From Flavobacterium sangjuense (GTDB lineage: Bacteria > Bacteroidota > Bacteroidia > Flavobacteriales > Flavobacteriaceae): 64,000 nucleotides of DNA. A model generated the notes under the pieces. The model did not search any database. It saw only the letters and a program-made list of their open reading frames with translations, and had not been told where the DNA came from. A program made the translations under genes and the position numbers. This document shows, in pieces, positions 1 through 7,733 of this stretch (its first letter is position 1; each line of letters begins with the position of its first letter). The stretch spans positions 2,852,001 through 2,916,000 of the forward strand of contig NZ_CP038810.1 in assembly GCF_004797125.1 (NCBI RefSeq). Reading direction: 5' to 3'.

Positions 1-887
1 ACACCACGTAAGGTTAGCAAGCCGTTGATCATTCCTCCCCAAGACGGTGCAATCAACATAATTGAGAAAACTACTCCCAGATTTTGCGCCCAATCCGGTA
101 AAGAAGAATACAATAAATGGTGTGGTCCAGCCCAGATATAGATAAAGATTAAAGACCAAAAGTGAATAATTGACAATCGGTAAGAATAAACAGGTCTGTT
201 AGCAGCTTTTGGCACAAAATAGTACATCATTCCCAAGAACGGTGTGGTCAGGAAAAATGCTACTGCATTGTGTCCGTACCACCATTGAACCAAAGCATCC
301 TGCACACCGGCATAAACTGAATAACTCTTTAGGGCAGAAACAGGTAATTCTAAACTATTAAAAATATGTAACACTGCAACAGTTACAAACGTGGCGATGT
401 AGAACCAAATGGCAACATACATATGACGCTCTCTACGTTTGATAATCGTACCAATCATGTTGATACCAAAGGCCACCCAAATTAAAGCGATGGCTATATC
501 AATTGGCCATTCTAACTCGGCATATTCTTTTGAAGACGTATAACCTAACGGCAAAGTAATGGCTGCTGCCACTATGATTAACTGCCATCCCCAAAAGTGA
601 AGGTTACTTAAAAAATTGCTGAACATACGGGCTTTCAGCAAACGTTGCATAGAGTAATATACTCCGGCAAACATGGCATTACCCACAAAAGCAAAAATTA
701 CAGCGTTAGTGTGTAAAGGTCTCAATCGCCCGAAACTCAAAAACGAAACACCGTCCGTTAAGTTAGGAAACAAAAATAAGACCGCGAGTAAGAGTCCTAC
801 TAACATTCCTACCAGTCCAAAGACAATCGTGGCGTAGATAAACTTCTTTACAATTTTGTTGTCGTAATAAAATTGTTGCATTTCCAT
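1..887 (-). CDS. ccoN: cbb3-type cytochrome c oxidase subunit I, N-terminal part (partial)
   Basis: Catalytic haem-copper subunit of the high-affinity cbb3 terminal oxidase, an inner-membrane protein reducing O2 at low oxygen tension. The reading frame is open from the ATG at 887 to the left edge, giving about 295 residues. Visible hallmarks are [12 protein letters not shown] (low-spin haem histidine), [12 protein letters not shown] and WAGPHHLLY (Cu-B histidine pair), between many hydrophobic helices. A second in-frame ATG lies two codons downstream (MEMQQ). In Bacteroidota this subunit is often fused to CcoO, but the 3' part is outside the window so fusion cannot be judged. It starts 2 nt after the ccoS stop and is presumably co-transcribed with it. 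Confidence 0.93.
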   Translation of the reverse strand, partial: MEMQQFYYDNKIVKKFIYATIVFGLVGMLVGLLLAVLFLFPNLTDGVSFLSFGRLRPLHTNAVIFAFVGNAMFAGVYYSMQRLLKARMFSNFLSNLHFWGWQLIIVAAAITLPLGYTSSKEYAELEWPIDIAIALIWVAFGINMIGTIIKRRERHMYVAIWFYIATFVTVAVLHIFNSLELPVSALKSYSVYAGVQDALVQWWYGHNAVAFFLTTPFLGMMYYFVPKAANRPVYSYRLSIIHFWSLIFIYIWAGPHHLLYSSLPDWAQNLGVVFSIMLIAPSWGGMINGLLTLRG

Positions 888-889
888 AA

Positions 890-1084
890 TTAAATTGGTT
901 TTTGTTCTTCTTTATTTGTTGTTGTTTTGGATTTTGCTTTTACAAGCTCATCATCAAAAAGCATTCTGACTGATGGTGTGTAGTCATCATCATACTGGCC
1001 GGTTTTTACTGCTCTTAAGAAAGCATACAAAAACGCAATTGCTACGATGATACTTATGGATATTAATAGATAAATGACACTCAT
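890..1084 (-). CDS. ccoS: cbb3 oxidase maturation protein CcoS
   Basis: Small single-pass membrane protein needed for cofactor insertion into the cbb3 oxidase. The chosen start is [18 protein letters not shown] (64 residues). A longer version beginning at 1105 is possible in frame, but that start would overlap the -7 promoter element at 1103-1110, so the shorter form is preferred. One N-terminal transmembrane helix is followed by an acidic segment [17 protein letters not shown], typical of CcoS, and a Lys/Thr-rich tail. It lies between ccoI and ccoN on the same strand. Confidence 0.88.
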   Translation of the reverse strand: MSVIYLLISISIIVAIAFLYAFLRAVKTGQYDDDYTPSVRMLFDDELVKAKSKTTTNKEEQKPI

Positions 1085-1102
1085 ACCTCTAATTTGTGTA
1101 AG

Positions 1103-1110
1103 CAAAGTTA
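1103..1110 (-). promoter_or_regulatory. candidate -7 promoter element for ccoS-ccoN
   Basis: On the minus strand this reads TAACTTTG, an exact match to the Bacteroidota -7 consensus TAnnTTTG. It places a transcript start about 14 nt before the ccoS ATG. Its centre is 33 bp from the centre of the FNR-like palindrome at 1133-1146, the usual geometry for a class II activator site near -40. Confidence 0.6.
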
Positions 1111-1132
1111 CTGTTGGGGTTATTCTTAAAAT

Positions 1133-1146
1133 ATGATATTTATCAT
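1133..1146. promoter_or_regulatory. FNR-like operator upstream of ccoS-ccoN
   Basis: ATGATATTTATCAT, with arms ATGAT and ATCAT around four bases, resembles the FNR/FixK box TTGAT-N4-ATCAA. A near-identical box lies at 3582-3595 between ccoI and the Crp/Fnr-family gene. This site lies in the 72-bp gap between ccoI and ccoS, so it probably controls ccoS and ccoN separately from ccoI. Confidence 0.65.
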
Positions 1147-1156
1147 ACCTGCATTT

Positions 1157-3529
1157 TTATTTTCTGGCGAAATAATTACTCATAATCGTTACGAAACTGA
1201 CAATCGTAATGGTGCTCAATGGCATAATGATAGCAGCTACTATCGGCAATAAGTTGCCACTGACGGCAAAACTCAAACCCACAACGTTATATAGTAATGA
1301 CAATCCAAAACTCATATAAATTGTCTTCATCGCATTTTTAGAATAGCCTAAGAAGAACGCAATCTTTTCAAATTGGGATGCATCCAAAATTCCATCACAA
1401 GCCGGAGAAAAAACATTTACGTTTTCGGAAATAGAAATTCCAACATTGCTTTGCGCCAAAGCTCCAGCATCGTTGAGTCCGTCGCCAATCATTAATACGT
1501 TTTTGCCTTGTTCTTGCAAGCTTTCGATAAAAGCTAATTTCTGTTCCGGTTTTTGGTTGAATACCAAATTTGTACTTGGTGGAAGCATTTTTTCTAAAAT
1601 TTTACGCTCTCCGTCATTGTCTCCGGATAGTACAATCAGATTGTATTTTTTGGCTAAACTTTCGAACAGCTGTTCTAGTCCTTTTCTATATTGATTGTTA
1701 AAAATATAGCTGCCTTTATAAACGCCATTGATTTCAACATGGACTTTAGTTTTCTTATGGGTGTTTTCGCTCATGTGCTGCAAAAACTGGGAAGAGCCTA
1801 ACTTGACAATATCATTTTCGAATTCGGCAAAAACCCCTTTTCCAATAATCTCTTCAAAACTTTTTGTTTCCAATTTATCCTGATGCGGAATAAAATCATA
1901 CAATCTTCTGCTCAATGGATGGTTAGAACCTTTGAGTGCATTCTTTAATAATTTTAAATCGAAATCACTTAAGACATCGCCTTCGTAAGTTATTGAAGTC
2001 TTTTTATTGGTTGTTATGGTTCCGGTTTTGTCAAAAACAATCGTATCAACTTTAGCCAATTGCTCTATTACAATAGCGTTTTTGAGATAGAGTTTTCTAT
2101 TTCCCATAATGCGTAAAACATTACCCAAGGTAAAAGGAGCCGTCAATGCCAATGCACACGGACAAGCTACAATCAGTATTGCTGTAAAAACATTAAAGGC
2201 AGTAGAAACATCGATAAAAATCCAATAAATAAAAGACACAACAGCTAACAACAATAAAGCCGGCGTAAAATAACGACTGATTTTATCAGTAATGGATTTG
2301 TGTTTTTGATCTACTTTTTTCTGAAAAACATCATTGCTCCACAACTGAGTCAGATAACTTTGGGAAACCGAGAATAGCACTTGCATTTCAATGACTTTAC
2401 CCAATTGTTTTCCACCGGCAAAGATTTTGTCTCCTGATTTTTTTTCGATCGGAACCGCTTCTCCTGTTACAAAACTGTAATCGATAGCTGCTTTTTCAGA
2501 AATTAAAATCCCGTCAACCGGAATAAGTTCTTGATTTCGAATTAATAACCTATCACCTTTCTCGATGTCATAAACTTGTACGGATTCTTCTTTTCCGTCA
2601 GACAAAATTTTGGTAATGGCTATGGGAAAATAGGATTTATAATCCCTTTCAAACGAAAGAAAATCATAGGTTTTTTGTTGGAATAATTTTCCCAATAACA
2701 TAAAGAAAATCAAGCCGCACATGCTGTCGAAGAATCCTTGTCCGTAATTGAAAACGATATCAACCGTGCTTCTGATAAACATCACCACAATACCTAAGGC
2801 TATTGGAATTTCAATATTCAGCATTCTTTGTTTGATGCTTTTCCATGCGGCTACATAATAACCAGAAGCAGAATAAATAAAAGCCGGTAGAGAAATTAAA
2901 AAAATCAGCCAACGGAAGAAATCTTTGTATTGGTCAATCCAAAATTCATTGACTTCAAAATATTCAGGAAACGACAACAGCATTATGTTTCCAAAACAGA
3001 AAAATGCCACTCCGATTTTGTAAATCAAAGTGCGATCAACTTTCTTTTTGTCTTCGTCAAAATTCTCTAAACTGATATACGGTTCGTATCCAATAGAGCA
3101 AAGCATTTCTACGATTTCCTGCAACGAAGTTTTCTCGGGATTGTAAGTGATGCGGACTTTCTTTTCAGGGAAATTTACCTGCGAAGTATTTATTCCTGCC
3201 TGAAGTTTTTGTAGATTTTCCAAAATCCAAATACACGAACTACAGTGTATATGCGGAATGTAGAGTGAAACAATATGCGTTGCATTCTCTCTGAATTCCA
3301 ATAGTTTGTCAACAATAATTTCATTGGCTAAAAAATCATATTTCCCTTTGATGTCTTGTGGTGTCGCGCCTGGTGCAACTTGAAAATCATAATAGCACGA
3401 AAGGTCATTTTGACTAAATATTTCATAGACGGTTTTACAGCCGTTGCAACAAAAATTCTTGGAATCAAAAAGAACTTCGTCTTTCCTGATAATTTCGTTA
3501 CCACAATGGAAACACTGTGATGTATTCAT
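1157..3529 (-). CDS. ccoI: copper-translocating P-type ATPase CcoI
   Basis: Heavy-metal P1B-type ATPase that supplies copper for cbb3 oxidase assembly; inner membrane, 790 residues. The N-terminal cysteine domain (Cys6, Cys9, Cys27, Cys28, Cys31) is the FixI/CcoI-type metal-binding extension. It is followed by an HMA domain with HCSSC (Cys96, Cys99), the transmembrane CPC motif ACPCAL near residue 455, the phosphorylation motif DKTGT near residue 499, and the hinge GDGLND near residue 682. Its place beside ccoS and ccoN and its N-terminal domain argue for CcoI rather than a detoxifying CopA. Transcription probably starts just downstream of the FNR-like box at 3582-3595. Confidence 0.93.
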   Translation of the reverse strand: MNTSQCFHCGNEIIRKDEVLFDSKNFCCNGCKTVYEIFSQNDLSCYYDFQVAPGATPQDIKGKYDFLANEIIVDKLLEFRENATHIVSLYIPHIHCSSCIWILENLQKLQAGINTSQVNFPEKKVRITYNPEKTSLQEIVEMLCSIGYEPYISLENFDEDKKKVDRTLIYKIGVAFFCFGNIMLLSFPEYFEVNEFWIDQYKDFFRWLIFLISLPAFIYSASGYYVAAWKSIKQRMLNIEIPIALGIVVMFIRSTVDIVFNYGQGFFDSMCGLIFFMLLGKLFQQKTYDFLSFERDYKSYFPIAITKILSDGKEESVQVYDIEKGDRLLIRNQELIPVDGILISEKAAIDYSFVTGEAVPIEKKSGDKIFAGGKQLGKVIEMQVLFSVSQSYLTQLWSNDVFQKKVDQKHKSITDKISRYFTPALLLLAVVSFIYWIFIDVSTAFNVFTAILIVACPCALALTAPFTLGNVLRIMGNRKLYLKNAIVIEQLAKVDTIVFDKTGTITTNKKTSITYEGDVLSDFDLKLLKNALKGSNHPLSRRLYDFIPHQDKLETKSFEEIIGKGVFAEFENDIVKLGSSQFLQHMSENTHKKTKVHVEINGVYKGSYIFNNQYRKGLEQLFESLAKKYNLIVLSGDNDGERKILEKMLPPSTNLVFNQKPEQKLAFIESLQEQGKNVLMIGDGLNDAGALAQSNVGISISENVNVFSPACDGILDASQFEKIAFFLGYSKNAMKTIYMSFGLSLLYNVVGLSFAVSGNLLPIVAAIIMPLSTITIVSFVTIMSNYFARK

Positions 3530-3551
3530 AATTTGCTCATTTTACCTGGGA

Positions 3552-3559
3552 CAAATTTC
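3552..3559 (-). promoter_or_regulatory. weak -7-like element for ccoI
   Basis: On the minus strand this reads GAAATTTG, one mismatch from TAnnTTTG. Its centre is 33 bp from the centre of the palindrome at 3582-3595, exactly the spacing seen at the ccoS promoter. A poor -7 box next to a well-placed activator box is what an activator-dependent promoter would look like. Confidence 0.45.
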
Positions 3560-3581
3560 CAACAACAGCTAAAATTAAAAT

Positions 3582-3595
3582 ATGATATATATCAT
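3582..3595. promoter_or_regulatory. FNR-like operator between ccoI and the Crp/Fnr regulator
   Basis: ATGATATATATCAT is a perfect 14-bp palindrome of the TGAT-N4-ATCA type. Its centre lies 33 bp upstream of the ccoI -7-like element (activator position) but only 20 bp upstream of the regulator's own -7 box at 3605-3612, where it would overlap the -33 region. This suggests activation of ccoI and autorepression, or at least autoregulation, of the regulator. Confidence 0.7.
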
Positions 3596-3604
3596 CCTTT
3601 TGAA

Positions 3605-3612
3605 TATATTTG
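3605..3612 (+). promoter_or_regulatory. -7 promoter element of the Crp/Fnr regulator gene
   Basis: TATATTTG matches TAnnTTTG exactly and predicts a transcript start near 3617, about 20 nt before the ATG at 3637. The palindrome at 3582-3595 overlaps the expected -33 region. Confidence 0.55.
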
Positions 3613-3636
3613 TATGACCAAAATTAATTTCCTCCA

Positions 3637-4317
3637 ATGTCAAAATGTGAGCAATGTATCGTACGCCAATTCAGTTCTCTAAAAGCACTGAACAAGCAAG
3701 AATTGCTCAAAATGGCGGATTGCAAAACTTCATACACCATTAAAAAGGGCGAGCCTATTTTTGAAGAGGGCGAAGTCACTAACGGAATTTATTGTATCAA
3801 AGACGGTGTTTGTAAATTATCTAAACTCAGCTCCAACGGAAAAGATCAAATTGTAAAACTGGTAAAACCGGGTGAATTATTAGGACAACGTTCTATGATT
3901 AGCGAAGAACCGGCCAATTTGAGTGCCGTAGCTTTGGAAGATATGGAAGTCTGTTTTATTCCGAAAAAAGAAATCCTGCAGTTCTTTACACAAAACAATG
4001 AGTTCTCAATGAATGTGATGAAAACCATTTGTGGCGATTTAAAAGACGCCGATGTGCATATGGTGGATATGGCCCAAAAAAGTGTAAAAGAACGTTTAGC
4101 CGGAACATTGATTTATTTAGAAGAAACTTTTGGTATTGATACTGATGGCTCACTTCGTTTACAATTATCCAGAGAAGAATTAGCCGGAATGATTGGCACT
4201 GCTACTGAAAGCTGTATCCGATTGCTTTCTGAACTCAATAAAAACAATCTTATTGAACTTGTTGGCAAACGCATAAAGATAGTTGACAAAAACAAATTAC
4301 GCCGTTTGGCAGATTAA
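3637..4317 (+). CDS. Crp/Fnr-family transcriptional regulator
   Basis: Cytoplasmic DNA-binding regulator, 226 residues, probably the oxygen or redox regulator of the cbb3 genes. Residues ~20-130 form a cyclic-nucleotide-binding-type beta-roll and ~145-220 a winged helix-turn-helix (REELAGMIGTATESCIRLL). Cys4 and Cys7 (CEQC) align with E. coli FNR Cys20/Cys23, and Cys106 (LEDMEVCFIP) with FNR Cys122. The fourth FNR ligand, Cys29, is replaced by Ser13, although another cysteine occurs at residue 29. In the recognition helix the FNR Glu209 and Arg213 equivalents are kept and Ser212 appears as Ile. Whether it binds an Fe-S cluster cannot be decided. It diverges from ccoI across the shared palindrome. 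Confidence 0.85.
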   Translation: MSKCEQCIVRQFSSLKALNKQELLKMADCKTSYTIKKGEPIFEEGEVTNGIYCIKDGVCKLSKLSSNGKDQIVKLVKPGELLGQRSMISEEPANLSAVALEDMEVCFIPKKEILQFFTQNNEFSMNVMKTICGDLKDADVHMVDMAQKSVKERLAGTLIYLEETFGIDTDGSLRLQLSREELAGMIGTATESCIRLLSELNKNNLIELVGKRIKIVDKNKLRRLAD

Positions 4318-4395
4318 TTTCACTTAACTTATTTATACAAAAAAACCACCTAAATCATACGATAAAAGTAGTTCCTGATGTGATAACAGTTTATG

Positions 4396-6936
4396 TTAAT
4401 CTATCAATGTTTTCTTTGTAAAGCTTTGCCCATTGTCCAAAGTTACTTTTACCAGCAGAATTTGGGATGCTAACTGTAAGGAATTTGTTTGAAACAGATT
4501 AGTGTTTAAGTCATTTTGAGTAAACAACAATTTTCCAAGAATATCATATACTGCTATTTTTGTAATAGCCATAGCTGGTGATATCACTTCCAGTTGGTGA
4601 TTTGCGGTGATAATTTTAATATCATTATCGGTTACTGTTGGAATCGTTGTTCCTAATGCCTGATCAGTAAATCGCAATTCGAAACGCTGTTCAAAATTAC
4701 CATTAGTGGTAACAAAAGTATAAGGCGCTTCTTTTAAATCGTGTAATGTGTTCGTAGCTTTATCTAATAAATACACATTTTGATTAGTAAATATTCCATC
4801 AAAATTATCCAGGTAAATTGTTAGTGCTCCGTTAAGAGTTGTGCTGTATGCAAACGGAATAACATCTGCTTCTGAAAATGGCAAACTTTTTCCTTGTATG
4901 GCTAAATTATCGGCACCAACCTTAGTGTATACGGAAACTGTATTGCCTACAGCCATTGTTTTACCATCATATAACGAATCAAAATCATTAGTTGCACCTT
5001 GTACATAACCTACTAACATTTGGTTGTATGCTCCTTGAGGACTTCTCAATGAAAGCCAAACACGATGTCTTTCTAATCCTTCTGAAACAGAAGTTGTAGT
5101 ATTTCCTGATCCTCCGTTTTTGAAAAACTGTGTATTACTCCCTGCAATTCGCATAGCATTATTGAAAGTAGCTGAATAGGTTCCATTAGCCAAACTTGTC
5201 TTAGCTTCAACAAAGAAACCTTGTCCCGCAGCAATTTTTCCTGTTGGAACTATAGAGGTTCCTGGAGCTGCAGTCCCTACACTACCTGTATAATTATACT
5301 TTGCATAATCATTAATAGTATAGGCATTATTTGTAATTGCTGTGTTATGTGTCCAAAAATAAAGTGTTCCGTTTATAACGGTGCTATTAGCTGCTATAAA
5401 TGAATCGGCATCAAGTCCGGATGGATAAGGATTACCTATCAAATTGTAAGCTGTTGTACTTTTTAAAATTGGAGTATTGATTACGCCATTTCCTGGAGCA
5501 CCGACAAAACTGGTTTGTACAATTTGTGTTGGAGCATAAGTTAGACCACTTGGTGCTCTTCCGATGTAACCAACACCTTGTGCCATAGTAGTTGCTCCGG
5601 TTTGATATACATAAAGGTTAGTCGTTGGACTAAAACTATACATCAATGAATTTGTTGCCAATTGACTTAAAGTAGCCGACACTACCGGTGACGACCAATA
5701 CGTATAATCATATTGTTTTAGTGGAGTGGTTTTTCTTTTGTATGTGATGGCTCCCAAATTTGCCGCAGTATTATTTGTTTGCACCAAACCTGCTCCATCC
5801 TCAAAGGTCAATGTTCCTCCTCCAGTAATTTTTACATCATCAGTTACGGTTAAAGTATGCCCTGAATTTATTACTACATTAGCTGAACTCACCTGGCAGG
5901 AACAACCTGTTAAATCTGAAGTTGAAGAAAAGTTATTAGTAAAAACTATTTTTTGTCCACTTACAGGTGGAGCACCGGTTGACCATGATGTTCCGTTCCA
6001 GGTATCTGTTTGTGCATTAACTGTGACAGTTGTTGCCGGTGAGATACATCCCGATGAATTTTTTGCAGTTACGCTATAAGTTCCAGAAGATACCGAGGTA
6101 AAAATACCTGTGGTATTTGTATATGTTATACCATTTGTGCTGTAAGTCATTCCTGCACCCGTTGGTGAAGTAATCGTTATTGTTCCTGTTGCAACTGTAC
6201 AAGTAGGCTGAGTAACGGTAACAACTGGTGTTGATGCAGCCAAACCGGAATTAACCACAACAGTTCTCTCTGCTACCGTAATAGGATTTCCTGAAAGTGA
6301 CGATTTCATGTAAACCTGATAAACATAAGAACCTGCAGTACCTGATGCTGTTAAGCTATAACTTGGGCTACTCGAGTATGTAGTTCCACCTACTGGAAGA
6401 CCAGTCCCAAAAAACGAATAGGTATAGGTTCCATTTGGTGGCGGTGTAGCTAAAAGATTAATGGTGTTGCTGGTACAAACTGGTGAATTAGAAGTCAAAC
6501 TACCAGTTCCACCCAAATTTAAAAGGGTTGTAAAGCTTAGGTCTGCACCTGCACCTCCATTACAACTGGCTAATAAATTTGTACCAATATAAATACGTTC
6601 AGAAGCATTACACGATCCACCGATTACATTTCCTCCGGTTTCAACAGTTAATGAAGAACCGTCTCCAAGTGTTAATCTATTATTACCGGGAGAAAAATCA
6701 ATTGAAGCATTGTTTCTGATTATAAACTGAATAGCTCCCAAGCAAGTCAGGTTTAAATCGGCATTCATATTAAGAGTTGTGGCAGTAGTTCCATTTCCAA
6801 CATACACAATCGTACAACCACTAAATGAGCTGCATGTCAGTGTACTTGCGTTAACAGTTGTCCCTGTAATCGTACATTGTGCTTTTAAGCTCAATGAGAA
6901 CAACAAAACTAAAATAGATAGTAAAAATGATTTCAT
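4396..6936 (-). CDS. secreted T9SS type A sorting domain protein
   Basis: 846-residue exported protein of unknown function. It starts with a Sec signal peptide (MKSFLLSILVLLFSLSLKA, cleavage before QC). The first ~140 residues look like a polymorphic beta-helical region (NADLNLTCLGAIQFII, NNRLTLGDGSSLTVETGG), followed by Ig-like segments rich in Thr/Ser. Around residues 400-620 there is a repeated surface-protein core (YTYWSSPVVSATL, YNLIGNPYPSGLDADSF). The last ~75 residues (LEVISPAMAITKIAVYDILGKLL to FTKKTLID) are a type A C-terminal sorting domain. It should be exported through T9SS and attached to or released from the surface. It is a single gene with no functional partner nearby. Confidence 0.8.
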   Translation of the reverse strand: MKSFLLSILVLLFSLSLKAQCTITGTTVNASTLTCSSFSGCTIVYVGNGTTATTLNMNADLNLTCLGAIQFIIRNNASIDFSPGNNRLTLGDGSSLTVETGGNVIGGSCNASERIYIGTNLLASCNGGAGADLSFTTLLNLGGTGSLTSNSPVCTSNTINLLATPPPNGTYTYSFFGTGLPVGGTTYSSSPSYSLTASGTAGSYVYQVYMKSSLSGNPITVAERTVVVNSGLAASTPVVTVTQPTCTVATGTITITSPTGAGMTYSTNGITYTNTTGIFTSVSSGTYSVTAKNSSGCISPATTVTVNAQTDTWNGTSWSTGAPPVSGQKIVFTNNFSSTSDLTGCSCQVSSANVVINSGHTLTVTDDVKITGGGTLTFEDGAGLVQTNNTAANLGAITYKRKTTPLKQYDYTYWSSPVVSATLSQLATNSLMYSFSPTTNLYVYQTGATTMAQGVGYIGRAPSGLTYAPTQIVQTSFVGAPGNGVINTPILKSTTAYNLIGNPYPSGLDADSFIAANSTVINGTLYFWTHNTAITNNAYTINDYAKYNYTGSVGTAAPGTSIVPTGKIAAGQGFFVEAKTSLANGTYSATFNNAMRIAGSNTQFFKNGGSGNTTTSVSEGLERHRVWLSLRSPQGAYNQMLVGYVQGATNDFDSLYDGKTMAVGNTVSVYTKVGADNLAIQGKSLPFSEADVIPFAYSTTLNGALTIYLDNFDGIFTNQNVYLLDKATNTLHDLKEAPYTFVTTNGNFEQRFELRFTDQALGTTIPTVTDNDIKIITANHQLEVISPAMAITKIAVYDILGKLLFTQNDLNTNLFQTNSLQLASQILLVKVTLDNGQSFTKKTLID

Positions 6937-7249
6937 AATTAGAGTAACCTACGTAAATTATACTTGAATAGATTTGAGACTGCGAAAATACCTCATCAAT
7001 TACTTACGAAAAATTTTTGTCGTTGTACTGCTTGAAAAATCTACGAATAACACTTTCAGAGATTTGGAAAAAAAAATGTAATCCAAATTGTACTTTTGTT
7101 TTTTTTGAAACAATTGTTAAATTGTTGATTTTAAACGTGTTTTTTTACTTATTTAGATAAAAAACGCATAAAAAATTTGGATTAAAATATGAATTTTAAC
7201 AAATCAATTAATTACATTTGATTTATGATTTTCTTAACATTTATTTTGA
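6937..7249. other. divergent intergenic region with candidate promoters
   Basis: This 313-bp, very AT-rich gap separates the type A T9SS gene from the 7250 gene. It holds two exact -7 matches on the plus strand, TACTTTTG at 7091-7098 and TACATTTG at 7213-7220. A TTTG at 7063-7066 could be a -33 element for the first, with spacing slightly long. An AACAATTGTT palindrome lies near 7109-7118. No coding sequence or RNA gene was recognised. Confidence 0.4.
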
Positions 7250-7723
7250 ATGATTAGAGCTTTACTATTCAATTTTATTAGAGAGAGGAGATACTGCAGA
7301 ATATTATTATACGCTGTTGTCTTGTTTTGCCCTAAAATTAATGCTACTACTTTTTATGTCAATGACAATTCAATCAAAGGAGATGTCTATACTACAGCCA
7401 TTGGAAATGATTCTAATGATGGCACTTCTCCTGACAAACCTAAATTAACTATCCTTTCAGCATATGAAATAGCAAAAGAAGACGATACTATTATAGTTGA
7501 TATCGGAAACTATAATGAAATCTCACTAAAAGGCGAATTCTCATTTGAAAATACCAAGAAAATTAAATTTTTGATAGCTAGTCTTTCTGATGAAATCTTT
7601 TCAAAAATTCCTTTACCAATAAACGAAAAAGTTTCCCCAACTGATTTCTATGTAAAAAATGACAAGCCTATTGATCGTGAAGCCTACTTACGAAATTTAC
7701 AAAATAGTGTAGATAAGAAATAA
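7250..7723 (+). CDS. short secreted protein resembling the N-terminus of beta-helix surface proteins
   Basis: 157 residues with an N-terminal hydrophobic segment (RILLYAVVLFCP) likely acting as a signal peptide or anchor. The segment ATTFYVNDNS, VYTTAIGNDSNDGTSPDKPKLTI and DDTIIVDIGNY is the opening motif that normally begins long right-handed parallel beta-helix proteins of Flavobacteria. Here it ends after ~150 residues without helical coils or a sorting domain, so it may be a truncated remnant or a small independent protein. It lies 10 bp before the giant adhesin gene and is probably co-transcribed with it. Function unknown. Confidence 0.6.
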   Translation: MIRALLFNFIRERRYCRILLYAVVLFCPKINATTFYVNDNSIKGDVYTTAIGNDSNDGTSPDKPKLTILSAYEIAKEDDTIIVDIGNYNEISLKGEFSFENTKKIKFLIASLSDEIFSKIPLPINEKVSPTDFYVKNDKPIDREAYLRNLQNSVDKK

Positions 7724-7733
7724 TTGCAATAGG

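Noticed and set aside
1446..1694. Open frame on the plus strand within ccoI
   Set aside because: It is antisense to the conserved GDGLND and ATPase region of ccoI and has no recognisable product.
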